Below, in pieces: positions 36,300 through 48,218 of a DNA stretch of 64,000 nt; position 1 is the first letter of the stretch, and the number at the start of each line of letters is the position of its first letter. The position numbers and the translations under genes were made by a program. Below the pieces are notes generated by a model. The model did not search any database, was not told where the DNA came from, and saw only the letters and a list, made by a program, of their open reading frames with translations. The stretch is taken from NCBI GenBank assembly GCA_029706075.1, contig JAINUG010000073.1:3570001-3634000 (forward strand), in the 5' to 3' direction. Source of the DNA: Aldrovandia affinis. Taxonomy: Eukaryota; Chordata; Actinopteri; Notacanthiformes; Halosauridae.

Positions 36300-36798
36300 T
36301 TTCAATGAAATTTCACCAGAAACAAGAAAATGTTAAATTAACGTCCTGGATACCTTTTATTTAGTCCTGAACTTGCGATATATCATTTTGAAAGCACTAA
36401 ACACACTTTCGGAAGACTTCTGGCAGGATTTCCTTCGTCTTCGCTACTGCTTGTTAACGACGTGGAGGCACACATCTTGGAAGCTAGTTCCAAAAAGCGG
36501 CCACCTTATTGGTCTAGCGGGATCACGTGACGGCCGCTTCACCACTCGTCAACAAACTATTGATTACGCCCAGGACGTACGTAAGTATGGAGTCGGGTTT
36601 GATGGGAACGAGATGAAACGAAAAACGGGTTCACCTTGGCCTACTAGCAGGAAAGTTACGTTAACAAAACTTGTTGAGTTTTTGTCACACCTCATATACT
36701 TCGTTATTGCTTGAATTGCGAATCAGCAAAATAAACAACCTTCACGCCGGGATCTTCTAATCCTCCAGTTTTACGATCTCTGAATTGTGTTCTGTGCA
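36300..36798 (+). promoter_or_regulatory. casp1-like upstream region
   Basis: Unique sequence preceding the caspase ATG. It contains an E-box in GATCACGTGACGG near 36520 and ends with a short leader before the ATG at 36799. No TATA element or defined start site is evident. Confidence 0.3.
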
Positions 36799-39700
36799 AT
36801 GGCAGGTAAGAACAATTTTACATAAATTATTTGCCAGCTTGAAACAATAGCCTAAATTCAAGCTGCAAAACTTCCTGGAAACATCGCCAGAATAGACGAT
36901 TAAAAAGTTGCAGATCTATTATGTAGCATACATATCACACCTTATACTGCGACTCACTGGTATGTGGTATTCTATAACTCAGTTTTAGTTTAACTATTCA
37001 AAACGTATGATAAATACATTCTATTACAATTTGCGTTAAGTGCTTTCAGTTTCATTTTATGTACACGATGTCCTAGTCGCCATTGTGGTTGGTTATTAGA
37101 TGCATGTTAGAAAAACCAACAAACCCGATTTTCATTTTAACCAATTTAATCTTGTTAAAAAGACTGGTTATCACAATGGGAATTTATTTAATATCGTCAT
37201 TACTTCAACTATTACAAAATAGTTGAGAGTATCTGCAGTGTTTCAGCCAAAGTGTCGCAATCGTAAATATAATTCTAGATACATTTTCTGCAAAACAGTA
37301 TTCAAGGGAAATATTAGAAATGCTTACTTAATTAAAATTAAGCAGAACATATATTTTGTCCTTTCTCATTCTCCTAATTTGTTTTTGAACAGATACGCAG
37401 CTAACCACCGTGAGGGCCCAGTTTGTGAACAGAGTAACGAAGCCTGTCATTAACCAATTGCTGGACAACCTTTTAGAGGACAGGGTGCTGAACGATGAGG
37501 AACAGGAAGCGGTGATTCAGGAAAACGGAATGAGAGCGGATCAGGCGCGCAGCCTTATAGACATGGTACGGAGGAAAGGACAGAGAGCCAGTGAGAAGCT
37601 AATCTCTCGGCTGAGGAAACGAGACCGTGTCCTCTTTAATCAGCTCGGCCTGATTTGGGATCCAGGTGAGTGTATTTGAAAGACTCATTAAACGCCCTTC
37701 AGCAATGGCTGAAACCCCCAAGGACCTCTGAAGATGTATTATTATTAATATTATTATTATTGGAAGGATGGACTGGTGATTATTATTATTTTTTGTAAAC
37801 AGACTGCCTTATTTGGGGTTGAATTACAGTGTATAAATAAACTACAGTCACAATAGTGAGTAAAATCTGGATTTGCCAGTTGGTATGCTGCTCAAAGCTG
37901 TGGTTTGATATGCTGCTCAAAGCTGTGGTTTGATATGCTGCTCAAAGCTGTAGTTTGATATCCAGCTCAAAGCTTTAGTTTGATATCCAGCTCAAAGCTG
38001 TGGTTTGATATCCAACTCAAAGCTGTGGTTTGATATGCAGCTCAAAGCTGTGGTTTGATATCCAGCTCAAAGCTGTGGTTTGATATCCAACTCAAAACTG
38101 CTGTCAACTGGACTTTGTGTTGTGACTTTGCAGAACCATCAGAGGACCTTATCTTCTGCACTGAACAAGAGAAGAGAAAAGTGCTAGAGAGGAAACGCAG
38201 TTCGGTATGACTTCAGCTCGAATTGTATTGCAGCAGAGGAAGCATTACGTGGGTCACTGCTGAAGATTCCTGTTCAGCCTTCCAGGCCACCTTTAAAATC
38301 CAGTACAAATATTTTCTGCACATTGTACATTTTTTGTGTGTACCGTACTTAAAAAAGACTGTAGTTTGTTGCTAACTGGTCAGAAAGAGAGCTGTTGTGC
38401 TTTTCATATTTACATTTCATCAAGATTGTGTGCAATGAACATATGATGATGATTATGTGTGATCTCCGTTTCTGTATTTTTTGTTCTTCCTTAACTTAAA
38501 AGTGCTTCTGAATCCCTGTTTCCGCCAGATTTACATTCCAAATGAGAAGCCTGACCGGAAACGCTTGGCTCTGCTCATCAACAACATCAATTTTGTCTGC
38601 GAATCCATGCTGAGGCGTGGCGCTGATAAGGACGAGGAGCGCATGGAGAAACTCCTGAGGGACCTGGACTATGATGTGGTGAAATACAGGAACTTGTCGG
38701 GCCAGGTACAAACAGAGAGGATGGGTCCAACGTTAAAAAACCCTAAAAAAACAGAGGGGAAGAACGGGTACATGGGCTGCACATCAGACATCCGTTTTTT
38801 ACGAACAGCAACATCCACTTCAGACCAGATCTGGGTCAAATAATTATTTCAAATACTGTAACCCTTTCGACACCAGTAGAATTCCTGCAGATTACTGATC
38901 ATTTTAATTTTTGTTTTCACCAGTTTTCAGAACAAAATTAGCTTTCCGTACGATTGCAGCTTTTGAAGAGTTAAAGAATTTAAAGAAAGCCTGCTGCTTA
39001 AGAAAGCCTTGAGACTTTCTGTAGATGAAAATGTAGAGATAAGATTCCCTGTGTGCATTTTGAACAATGTTTTGTTCATTTAGAGTGAGAAGAGCTTCAT
39101 CACCAAGCATCAGCATACAATTTAGAGACAATACACAACATATTTACAAACTGTACATGTACTGACAATAAAACACTGGTCACTTTAGAGCGTTTTACCG
39201 CTATCATGTGTCATTAGTAACATATGGTGTAGCATTTTCAATAAGGAAAATTGTTGATGGCAGATATGAACAGCTGAATCTTTCAGTTGAATACTTTGGC
39301 AAGATGGACCCGTTACAAAGAGACCTTTTGTATTGCATTAGGGAGTCGTGATGGGGGTCGGATTGGTTAATAAAGATCATATGGGTTTATGCTTTTATCG
39401 TTGACATGTAAACGGTGTCCAGTGAATCCTGACTCATCACCTACCATATATGTGTGTTTGCAGGACATAGATAAAGAGGTGGCAGCGTTCTCTAAGCGTG
39501 AGGAGCACTCGTGTTCGGACAGCACATTTGTGGTGATCATGTCCCATGGGAAGCGGGATGCCATATGTGGGATCCACCACGATACTTCCAATAATGTGAC
39601 TGACCTCTTCAAAATCGACAACATCTTCAAGCACCTCAACACTGAGAACTGCAGGAATCTGTTAAATAAACCCAAAATCATCATCATCCAGGCCTGCAGA

Positions 39701-42634
39701 GGAGGTGAGCTTATCTGACCAGGCCAGGTGCTTTACTGTGCAATCAATCTCTTTGTGTGTAAATAGATTTCTTCATATGCAATAAAAAAACTCAAAAACA
39801 TTTAATCATATTTGCCACCTTTGATATGGCTGGATAGTACAGTATTACTGTGTCGCCTTCCTAGAATCATTAGACTACTACGATCTAGCGAACCACTGGG
39901 CCAAGAGCCGTCTGTGCGATCAACTAGTGTGTGCAAATGTGTGTTGTCTAGAGGAGGGTGGGTCAACGCTGGTGTATGACAGTGAGTCTGATATTGTCCC
40001 GGACGGCCTGGAGGATGACTCAGGTGTCAGGCGTGAGCACAGGGAGAAGGACTTCATCATTTTCATGGCCTGCACTCCAGGTAAGGGATGACCACCTCCC
40101 CTAATGGAAATAAGATGTATTGAAATGTAATGAAATAAATATGTAATCAAGATCGGAATAGATATTGCAACACTTCACAATATATGGCCAAATACAAATA
40201 GCTACTCTTTCAGATATTGCAATATATATGTATTTGTAAGAATATGTTGCTGTGAAATATATTTATCATTATAGTCGTTATAGTCCCACTTTAAAGTGTC
40301 AAGTGCCACTTTAAATGGGATGGGTGTCGCATTGTGCATTATAATGTTCTGTGTAGCAGGCTTGCTCCTCCAGTGTGAATGGGGGTAAAGCAGACTACGA
40401 ATTGGCAAACCAGATGCTGGTCGGATGTATATGATGAGAGTTTGAGCCCCTGGACCACGTAAACCAAGAGTATGCAACCCATGCTGCACTGGGCCTACTT
40501 ACACTGCCAGACCTGGTTCAAATACATATTTGAAGGGGCCCCTAGGTGGAGCAATGGTAAAGGCACTCGCTCGGAGTGCAGGTTGCCCACTGCGGTCGGG
40601 TTTCGAGCCCCGGCTGTGCCAGCCTGGCGTTGGCCAGGAGTCCCGTTCAGGGCGGCGATTGGCTGTCCACCATGTGGGAGGTGGCCAGCATGAGCTCACC
40701 AGAAGTGGCTCTGTATGAACCGGAGTTACAGTTGACAGCTTGGCGAGTTCTGTCGCTGTGGAGGGGGTTCATCGCCTTTGTCACTGCCGAGCTCATAGTA
40801 GAAGGGGGGCTACTTCACACGAAAAGAGGGTACAATTGGCTACTAAATTGGGTGGAAAAATTGGGAAAATCTGAAAAATAAAAAATATATATTTGAAATA
40901 CTTTAACTCTCGCTGGTTAAAAGAAATATATCCCTGAGAATTTTAAAAAATGAAACATGTTACTAACCACAATGTACAATCATAAGAAAGAAGAGTTTTG
41001 TTCTGAAAACGTTTTGAAAACAATACTGGTCTACTACATTAACAAAACGACACTACCTGTACTAGACTGGCCTGCTAGCTAGCCCAAACACATTCCACCC
41101 CGTCCAGAGTTCAGTGCCATTCAACACCTGCTGCTGATACCACAGTTGCGTTTGAGATGTGTGGTTTTAATTCCTCGTCATGTAGCACCTGCTAAAATAT
41201 AATAATTATCGAATGAGGAACTACATTCATTATTCAAGCAGTGTTTCAGGCAGCATGTCTGAATTTGTTACTGTCTTGACTCACCAAAATGGATTGGCTT
41301 TTGTCCTTTTAAACACACAAGTGTTTATTATCATGGAAAATAAATATATATATATTAACAGGTAAAATGGATTTCTGTCAAAGGGTCGAAATGAACCACA
41401 TTTGCTTTTCCCCATTCAGACACTCTGTCCTACAGAGACCCTAAAAAAGGAGCTCTATTCATCCAGCGGATTGTGGAGACGTTCAACACATATGCCCATG
41501 AGGATCACATCCAGAAACTGTTCATGAAGGTGAGTATTTATGCCACATACCGCTGAGGGAGTATTAAATGATCATTCTGTTTTCTCAATTATTTATCTTA
41601 TTTTCAGTGAGTTCCCCTTACTCTGGGGATCCACCAGAAGCAATTTTCTTGCTAGACGTCACTTTGATCGCTAGCCGGTGGCCGCTCATTTGGGCGTTCC
41701 CACTCAAGCAGCTTTTGGGAAGAGCAGGTTACATTGTGCATGTACAGCTATCAAGTTTGTAGTAGAGTGAACCGAGCCGAGCCCATAGGACATAAAGCAA
41801 GTAAACTACTATCAAGACATTGATAGTAAATGGTTTGACTTGAACAACACGTTTGCACTCACATCACACAAACTAGCTGACTTTACCTTTACCATGACCT
41901 TTCTAGCTAGCTACCAGCAATTAACATACTTTACATTTAATTGCACGGAATGAATCAAAGTCACCAGGAATCCCCACTATTTTTGATATTTTGCACCATG
42001 CGTCATTCTTTTTATTGACGTCCCTGTAGGCTATACAAACAGGGACGCATCGTAAAGTTTGGGAAACCCAGACACTGCAACAATTAGCCTCTCCTCCATT
42101 TTGGTATGGAACAAATTTACAGTAGGAACCAAAAACATGCACTTTAGTTTACAGTAAGGAGAAATAAGGACATCTCTCCAATTGATTATCGCTTCACCGC
42201 ATCACCAATAAAGTTAATGAATATGAAATAACTTCATAATGAAATGCATGAAGTTAAATCTGTTCAACTCTCTTTTGCACTGAGCATGCTGACTTTGCAC
42301 CACTAACGGTCGCTTCACCCCACATCGCCTACCATTGCCAGCTCCCATTGAAAATGAATGACTTCCGGCCGATTTCATCGCTTCTGGTGGATCCCTAGGG
42401 TTAGGTGTCCGCCCCCTTGTTTTCATGGTTCATTTATTGAGTTAAAAATACATTGTGAAGATATGCAAGAAATAAGCTATCGGAAATCACAGTTTTCTGC
42501 CAGTTTAATGTGGCACCTTTGCCTGTCTATTTTTCCAATAGGTTTTGCGCCGATTTGATAAATTCCCCAGACAAATGCCATCCATGGATAGAGTAACTCT
42601 GAGCAAGAAGTTCTACCTCTTCCCTGGGCTCTGA
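36799..42634 (+). CDS. casp1: Caspase-1-like inflammatory caspase with N-terminal CARD, 8 coding exons
   Basis: A cysteine protease of the inflammasome type. Exons: 36799-36805, 37393-37665, 38134-38204, 38529-38705, 39464-39704, 39952-40080, 41420-41529, 42542-42634. All are GT-AG and in phase, giving 366 residues. CARD spans about residues 5-92 (FVNRVTKPVINQLLDNLLED, RSLIDMVRRKGQRASEKL). A short basic linker is followed by the p20 region (IYIPNEKPDRKRLALLINNI). The catalytic His is in MSHGKRDAICG (about 204) and the catalytic Cys in IIIQACRG (about 254). An Asp-rich interdomain linker follows (YDSESDIVPDGLEDD), then p10 with the substrate-pocket SYRDPKKG (Arg about 305) and the family C-terminus FYLFPGL. 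The start encodes only MA plus one base in a 7-base exon, as in CARD caspases. CARD rather than PYD argues against the zebrafish caspa/caspb type. Caspase-4/5-like naming is possible. Confidence 0.94.
37885..38105. repeat. 25-bp minisatellite in casp1 intron 2
   Basis: About nine copies of GCTCAAAGCTGTGGTTTGAT plus five variable bases, ending about 30 bases before the exon-3 acceptor. Confidence 0.9.
40533..40895 (+). mobile_element. tRNA-derived SINE, family A
   Basis: Head CTAGGTGGAGCAATGGTAAA and GGGTTTCGAGCCCC, body GGCGGCGATTGGCTGTCC, A-rich end AATTGGCTACTAAATTGGGT. It is in casp1 intron 6. Confidence 0.78.
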
Positions 42635-45039
42635 GCTGCTGGCTGTGCCCTGGCTTCATTACTATTAAGTAATGAGATGCCATTCTGAATGCTGTATTGC
42701 TTACACATTTTTTATTTTTTTATTTAACCTTTATACATGTGTCGTATGTGCCCCCTACATTTCACATGTGGGCTGTGGGGGGGAAGGGGGTTGTAGGAAG
42801 TGGGAGCTGATGAATTGAACCCAGGGCAATGCATCTTCTCTGACAATATACAATATGACCAATCAGTAAACAAGACTCCTAATTGGGGGAGGGGGGTGGG
42901 GGGGTGGGTGTGTGATTATTATAAAAAAACGTAATGTGATATGAATGGAAAGTGTCCAATTAAACACATTTTCTTGTCCAAAATGTTTGCATTTATATTC
43001 ATTGTAATCTGTGATCTGCTTGCCTCACCTAAATTGCCATACAACTGTGCAGCCAAAGTGGCGCTGAAAAAGTATTCATGCTTTTATCTCATCGAGTCAA
43101 CCATTGTAACTTTTTACTTTTATGTGTCCAAAGTTACAGGCACCTGAATACAAAAGAAACATGCTTGATCCATATGAGCCTAGTCATATGAGCCTAGTCT
43201 GCTGCTGGGAGGTGCATAACACGGCAGCGTTATCCATTATTCACCTCAATTGCACAGCCGGCCGAGGAACATTATGAAAGGTGCTGAAAAAAGGACAACA
43301 GAACTCAGATATCGGCAGTGAGGGTGCGGGAGGCTTGCGTCCTGCTCTGATTTATATGCTTATAGTGGCCTGTGTCCCTGCGGTGTGGCCAAAACTCCCA
43401 GTGTGCTCGCTAACTCCGCTAACTCCGCTCGCTCTTGCGCTTTCATGCTGTGAAAAGAAACAGGAGCTCTTCTACGAAAAGAATCAACTCAGCTTGTGGG
43501 GGAGGGGGAGGGGGTTGCCTGTAAACTTCAAATAAACATGGAAGAATCACCTCAGAGGAAGACCGCCGCACAGCGGGGAAGAGAGAGGGCCTGTAAAGCG
43601 TCTCAGGAGAAGAAGTGCAGATCTAGGATCAGTTTAGCATTTTAGCTCATAATGGATAAGGTTAGGATATGGACAGGAGAAAACTGATCCTAGATCAGCA
43701 CTCCTATTCTGAGACACTTTATGAATACAGGCCCCTGGGCTGCTGCACCTGGAAGGACCGCAGTCCTGTGTGGTCCATACAGGAGGGAGGACGGCATGAC
43801 AACGCCCTGCAGCCCCAGTGCATCGGAAACGGGATGATGTAATCAATGACTGCATGGCTGGAACTCCAGTGTGCAGTAAGGTGCATGGCAGGTGCATGCG
43901 AGGTTGTGTGGCTAAGGTCGTATGTGAAGTGTTACATTTACATGACATTTAGGCATTACATGGGGCCTTCAGCAGCCTCAAGCGCTAGGCCAGGAGACAC
44001 AGACAAGGTCATCAGGGTTACATGGCTTGCCCCCATTTCCTACTGTTAAAAACCCCCAAAAATAAAAATTAAATTAAATTTAAAAAAGGGGAATGGGAGA
44101 TGGTTCGCACGCAAGTCTGCTCAGGTCACCCCCTGTGTCCCTCACAGACACAGTTGAGATAACAACTGTGTTTTGGCACGTTCATAAGCAATAACTGTGC
44201 AAAGTAGCTGATCAGTATCCTACTATTAAATCCCCAAAACTGTTAAATGAGAAGTTAAAGATTTTGACAAAAGAAAGATCGTGCATATGTGAAATTAAGG
44301 GCTTGACCTTCATTTGAAATTCCTAACAATGTTTTCCTGCACACAGCTTTGACACCTGTTACAGTAGGCTACTGCTGCTATGTTGGTCTACTGTACTTCA
44401 AGAAACATGTAGGCTACTCAATTCTCTCAGACAGCCTAGAGTATTAGCTCAGCTAATTCTAGCTTGTTGTCTGTCTGTCCCCTTCAAGTCGGCCATAGTA
44501 GTTGCCGGTTGCCGAGCGACAACTACTCTTGATGGTGTTGTGGCTTTGTTTGAGTTTTTTTGATAGAACATTGTATGTGGGTGTCAAAGTTTGCTAGCAT
44601 GATCAAAATATTACCTTTTGGTAGCTCACCATTCAATTAGGTAAATTATGATTTTTAATAAAAACGTAACACACCTATTAAAGCCCTGTCCGGACGAGAT
44701 TAGTTTCACTAGGGGAGGTCAGGTAATGCCATTTTCACCAGAGTAATTCAGACATTTTACTACTGTGCGGAACGACCATGTCAGTGAAGTCCTCTGAAAA
44801 TTCTATTCCTGCCTGGATCGACATGTCAGTGTTTGATGCAAATTACAACTATATTGGGCGGTAGCCTACATTTGAATTTTTATAATAGGCTACTTCCCAT
44901 TTTTATGGTTGTGAATTGATTGCTCAAACTGGGGTTGAAAATACGGTTACCCCGACACTGATTTGATGCATAAAGTCTAATGTTGAATCCAATGTTGTGT
45001 CTGCCTTGTTTTCGGCATGTCTTAAAACATGGGGGGCAG
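42635..45039. other. casp1 3' flank, no further gene
   Basis: AT-rich unique DNA after the caspase stop, with G-rich runs at 42775-42905. It carries the MITE at 43586. A degenerate SINE-like stretch (ACATTTAGGCATTACATGGG) lies near 43940. No second catalytic caspase exon is visible before the CARD half at 45040. Confidence 0.5.
43586..43737. mobile_element. Foldback MITE
   Basis: GGGCCTGTAAAGCGTCTCAG and AGATCTAGGATCAGTTT at the left are mirrored by AAACTGATCCTAGATCAGC and CTTTATGAATACAGGCCC at the right: inverted arms of about 50 bases around a small loop. This is a common fish palindromic element. Confidence 0.8.
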
Positions 45040-45229
45040 CAGTTTGTGAAGAGAGTAACGAAGCCTGTCATTAAGCAATTGCTGGACAACCTTTTAGAGG
45101 ACGGGGTGCTGAACGATGGGGAACAGGAAGCGGTTCAGGTAAACGGAATGAGAGCGGATCAGGCGCGCAGCCTTATAGACATGGTACGGAGGAAAGGACA
45201 GAGAGCCAGTGAGAAGCTAATCTCTCGGC
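45040..45229 (+). pseudogene. 5' half of a CARD exon (caspase paralogue)
   Basis: About 190 bases closely match casp1 exon 2 (FVKRVTKPVIKQLLDNLLED, then NGMRADQARSLIDMVRRKGQ), with one in-frame 3-base loss and a few substitutions. The copy begins part-way into the exon (CAGTTTGTGAA) and stops dead at the hAT-type element at 45230. The reading frame is still open into that element. The missing 3' half is the fragment at 32557-32620. Confidence 0.92.
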
Positions 45230-45379
45230 CAGGGGCGTTGCTAGAGTCTGGTGGGGCCCTAGGCAAAAAAATTAAAAATAAAACAAATAAATAAATGGAC
45301 ATTGCTGTGGGGTAAAGCTTGTCAGCCCCGGGGGCCCCAGGCAGTTGCCTGCCTTGCCTGTTCACAAACAACGCCTCTG
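45230..45379 (+). mobile_element. hAT-type nonautonomous element, right copy
   Basis: CAGGGGCGTTGCTAGAGTCT to ACAAACAACGCCTCTG, about 150 bp, the same family and orientation as the copy at 32398. It is flanked by CTCTCGGC on the left and CCAGTAAC on the right, the reverse assignment to the left copy. Confidence 0.88.
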
Positions 45380-45387
45380 CCAGTAAC

Positions 45388-45676
45388 CGGGGGTGACGCA
45401 CTGAGCGCGCGGACTACAGGGTTCTCGTGGCGGCGCGAGAGTCAAGCGGGAGACGAACACGGCGAGAGACAAACTTTGAAGCGCACGAAAGCTGATCCAC
45501 GCGCACACGAATTAACGGACAAACCGCAATTTCGTTCGGGTTTCCTATGAGAGAGGGGAAGACCGAAATCTTTACGGGACTTTAAAAAAATAACAAAACT
45601 GTAACAACGCTGCTGAGGTTGGACTGACCGTACAGGAGGACGCCGAGCGGAGCTGCGCACCTTTCTGCCGCTTCAG
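45388..45676 (+). promoter_or_regulatory. CpG-rich promoter and untranslated first exon of an unidentified gene
   Basis: A dense CpG stretch (ACGCACTGAGCGCGCGGACT, GTGGCGGCGCGAGAG) ends at a strong donor, GCCGCTTCAG followed by GTAGGCC at 45677. The only ATG (45547) opens 12 codons and then a stop, so the exon looks untranslated. No coding exon of this gene is found downstream in the window. It begins immediately after the caspase unit, so that unit appears to have landed in its proximal promoter. Confidence 0.45.
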
Positions 45677-46344
45677 GTAGGCCTGCCATTTCATTTAATT
45701 TCATTTAATTTCGCATCGAACCAAGATGGCCATCATTACAGTGTAGGTTCACCGCGATGTAACTCCAGGTGTGGGAGGCTAATGCAGAGCGCTTGTTGTT
45801 GGCCATAGATATTAACGAGCAGTACTGTATTCGGTGAACCTCGGCTTTCATTGACACCATTTACTAATAGTTCCGTTGTTGCGCCGCAGAGTTACATTAC
45901 TGTAATGTTACATTACTTTACACAAACCAGGTTTGGGTTTGATTAGAAAACTCTGCATGCCATGGACTAAAAGGGCTCAATACAAAGGCCTGAAATCGGC
46001 GTATAGATTTTGAAAATAAAAGCAACAGATACTGTAGCTAATAGCAGCTGAGAGTGAATGCCTCGGCAGATGAAATAGACTGTAGGTGGCCAGATGGCTG
46101 GTGTGCCACGCCAGTGGGCACTGAAGGGATGTGTTATAGTTCTGTACATGCAGAATGTTGGATGGCTGTTGGCTGAGCCAGCTTGACCTTATTGGGCCCA
46201 TGTACATGCTGTACGGAGTAGCCCCAAACTACAGACTGCAAACTACTGTAATACATGAAGTATATAATCATCACTGTTGTGACTCTCGCTATTGCTGTGT
46301 CACCTGCACCTTCCCAGAAAAGCACTGCAGCTCAGGTCACGCTA

Positions 46345-46560
46345 CGTCACAGGTGTTTAGCAGACGCTCTTATCTAGAGCGACTTACACAGTTTACATTT
46401 CTTTACATACAATCCATTTATACAGCTGGATATTTTACTGAAGCAATTCTGGTTGAGTACCTTTAGCTCAAGGGTACAACAGCAGTGCCCCACCTGGGAA
46501 TCTAACCAGCAACCTCTTAATTACAAGCCCAGTTCCCTAAAAATTATACTGCACTTTGGG
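46345..46560 (-). mobile_element. tRNA-derived SINE, family B
   Basis: Reverse copy: tail TTTAGCAGACGCTCTTATCT, body TTATACAGCTGGATATTTTA, and head with B box complement GGGAATCTAACCAGC. Confidence 0.8.
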
Positions 46561-46889
46561 CGCCTGGTTCTTCATTGGGAGTGACGCAGCAGTAACCCTT
46601 TAACCCAGACTACTTCAGGTAAGAATGAGACCAAAATGGTGGTGTGTTTTTTTGCACTCCATTTGATATACATGTCAAGATTCAACTCATTGAAAGTTAG
46701 ACACCTAAACAGTGACATCAAAAAGATGTTATGTCAAGATGAACTTCAAGAAATTCAAGGGATTTGTTATATAAAAAATATGAGGGTAAAATAAAGGAAA
46801 CACCAACATAAAGTGGCAATAGGCATTGTCTTTGTATTATCTTGCACTACATATAAAGGTGAAAATTGTCCAACAGTTCAAATTAGTAC

Positions 46890-47095
46890 ATTTTACATTT
46901 ACAGTTACATTTTTAGCTATTTAACAGACGCTCTTATCCAGAGCGACTTACAGTTTACATTTATTTACATACAATCCATTTATACAGCTGGACATTTACT
47001 GAAGCAATTCAGGTTAAGTACCTTTAGCTCAAGGGTACAATGGCAGTGCCCCCCACCTGGGAATCGAACCTGCAACATCTACATGCAACATACCT
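46890..47095 (-). mobile_element. tRNA-derived SINE, family B, head-truncated
   Basis: Second reverse copy 350 bases from the first (ACAGACGCTCTTATCCAGAG, CAAGGGTACAATGGCAGTGC, GGGAATCGAACCTGC). The A-box end is missing. Confidence 0.78.
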
Positions 47096-47897
47096 TTGAA
47101 GTGGGGTACACAGAGACACAATACCCCATTTCTTGCTTGGAGGCAACCTTCAAGCTAGCCTCTCTTTGTAACAATGTGAAATTGCAAGCTCTTATACTAC
47201 TGAATGACATTACAATGGTCATACAATATTATAAAAATCAATGAATGCACTTGCTTTGGATTAAATATGTAGGATCAAAGCTTTGAATTGTTAGACTTTT
47301 AAATGTGATTTACCTTTGTGTTTGCAGTTTGAAATGGTGTTTATTGTTTGTGATTTATTGTCTTAATAACCGTTCCCTTTGTTTTGAGCTGTGCATTATT
47401 AGTCTGTTTAGCTTTTTGTGAACCTGCAGCTACTCTACGTTGGACCAGGTTTCTCTTCCCAAATAGATGGTTTGATCTGTGTGGGACAGCCTAATTAAAC
47501 ACAGTTTAAATAATGCATTCGGTCTCTGTAATGGCTGCAGTAATTATTGGGCCACTGTGATGTGCGCCCAAGTGCCTCCCAGACATTTGGAAACGCTGTT
47601 TGCTGTGCTTTTATAAATATGCTTCTCACTCCCAGGGCTGAGGCCCTGTCCTGTTAAACGGACGGTGCTTGTTGCTGCAGGTATGCACAGAGCCATGACA
47701 AATGGGGAGCCTTCTGTTGCTCTGGAATCTGCTCCAAGCTAGTCTCGATTTGTATTACAATTGAGGATATATTTCTCTTTAAACTTTTCAACACGTAGGC
47801 AGCGCATTATTTTAGGAGTGTCTTGCAGTTGTTCCTTATCTCTCTGGGGTGTTGCATCATACAGTGCAACATTTCAAATGATGTTGAAAACCATTCG

Positions 47898-48218
47898 TAG
47901 TGCCACATAATGGTGTTCAGAAGCATTCGTAGTGCCACATAACGGTGTTCAGAAGCATTCGTAGTGCCACATAACGGTGTTCAGAAGCATTCGTAGTGCC
48001 ACATAACGGTGTTCAGAAGCATTCGTAGTGCCACATAACGGTGTTCAGAAGCATTCGTAGTGCCACATAACGGTGTTCAGAAGCATTCGTAGTGCCACAT
48101 AACGGTGTTCAGAAGCATTCGTAGTGCCACATAACGGTGTTCAGAAGCATTCGTAGTGCCACATAACGGTGTTCAGAAGCATTCGTAGTGCCACATAACG
48201 GTGTTCAGAAGCATTCAT
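47898..48218. repeat. 32-bp minisatellite, 10 copies
   Basis: Almost identical units of GTAGTGCCACATAACGGTGT plus TCAGAAGCATTC; only the first copy differs (ATAATGG). No spacers are present. The uniformity suggests recent expansion. Confidence 0.95.

Larger units (their letters stand above)
32398..45379 (+). mobile_element. 13-kb caspase-bearing unit bounded by two direct hAT-type elements
   Basis: The unit runs from the left terminus of one small element (32398) to the right terminus of another (45379), in the same orientation. The outer flanks carry the same 8 bases, CCAGTAAC (32390-32397 and 45380-45387), as expected for a single insertion target. The inner flanks of the two elements carry CTCTCGGC (32557-32564 and 45222-45229), which is CARD-exon sequence. 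Inside lie a complete caspase-1-like gene, two half CARD exons, SINEs and a decayed Cys-rich ORF. This fits either macro-transposition using the outer ends or integration of a circle by recombination at a resident element. No transposase gene is present. Confidence 0.7.

Noticed and set aside
45040-45294. A second functional caspase gene starting at the CARD half
   Set aside because: The exon is interrupted by the hAT-type element before its donor, and no catalytic exons follow in the next 18 kb.
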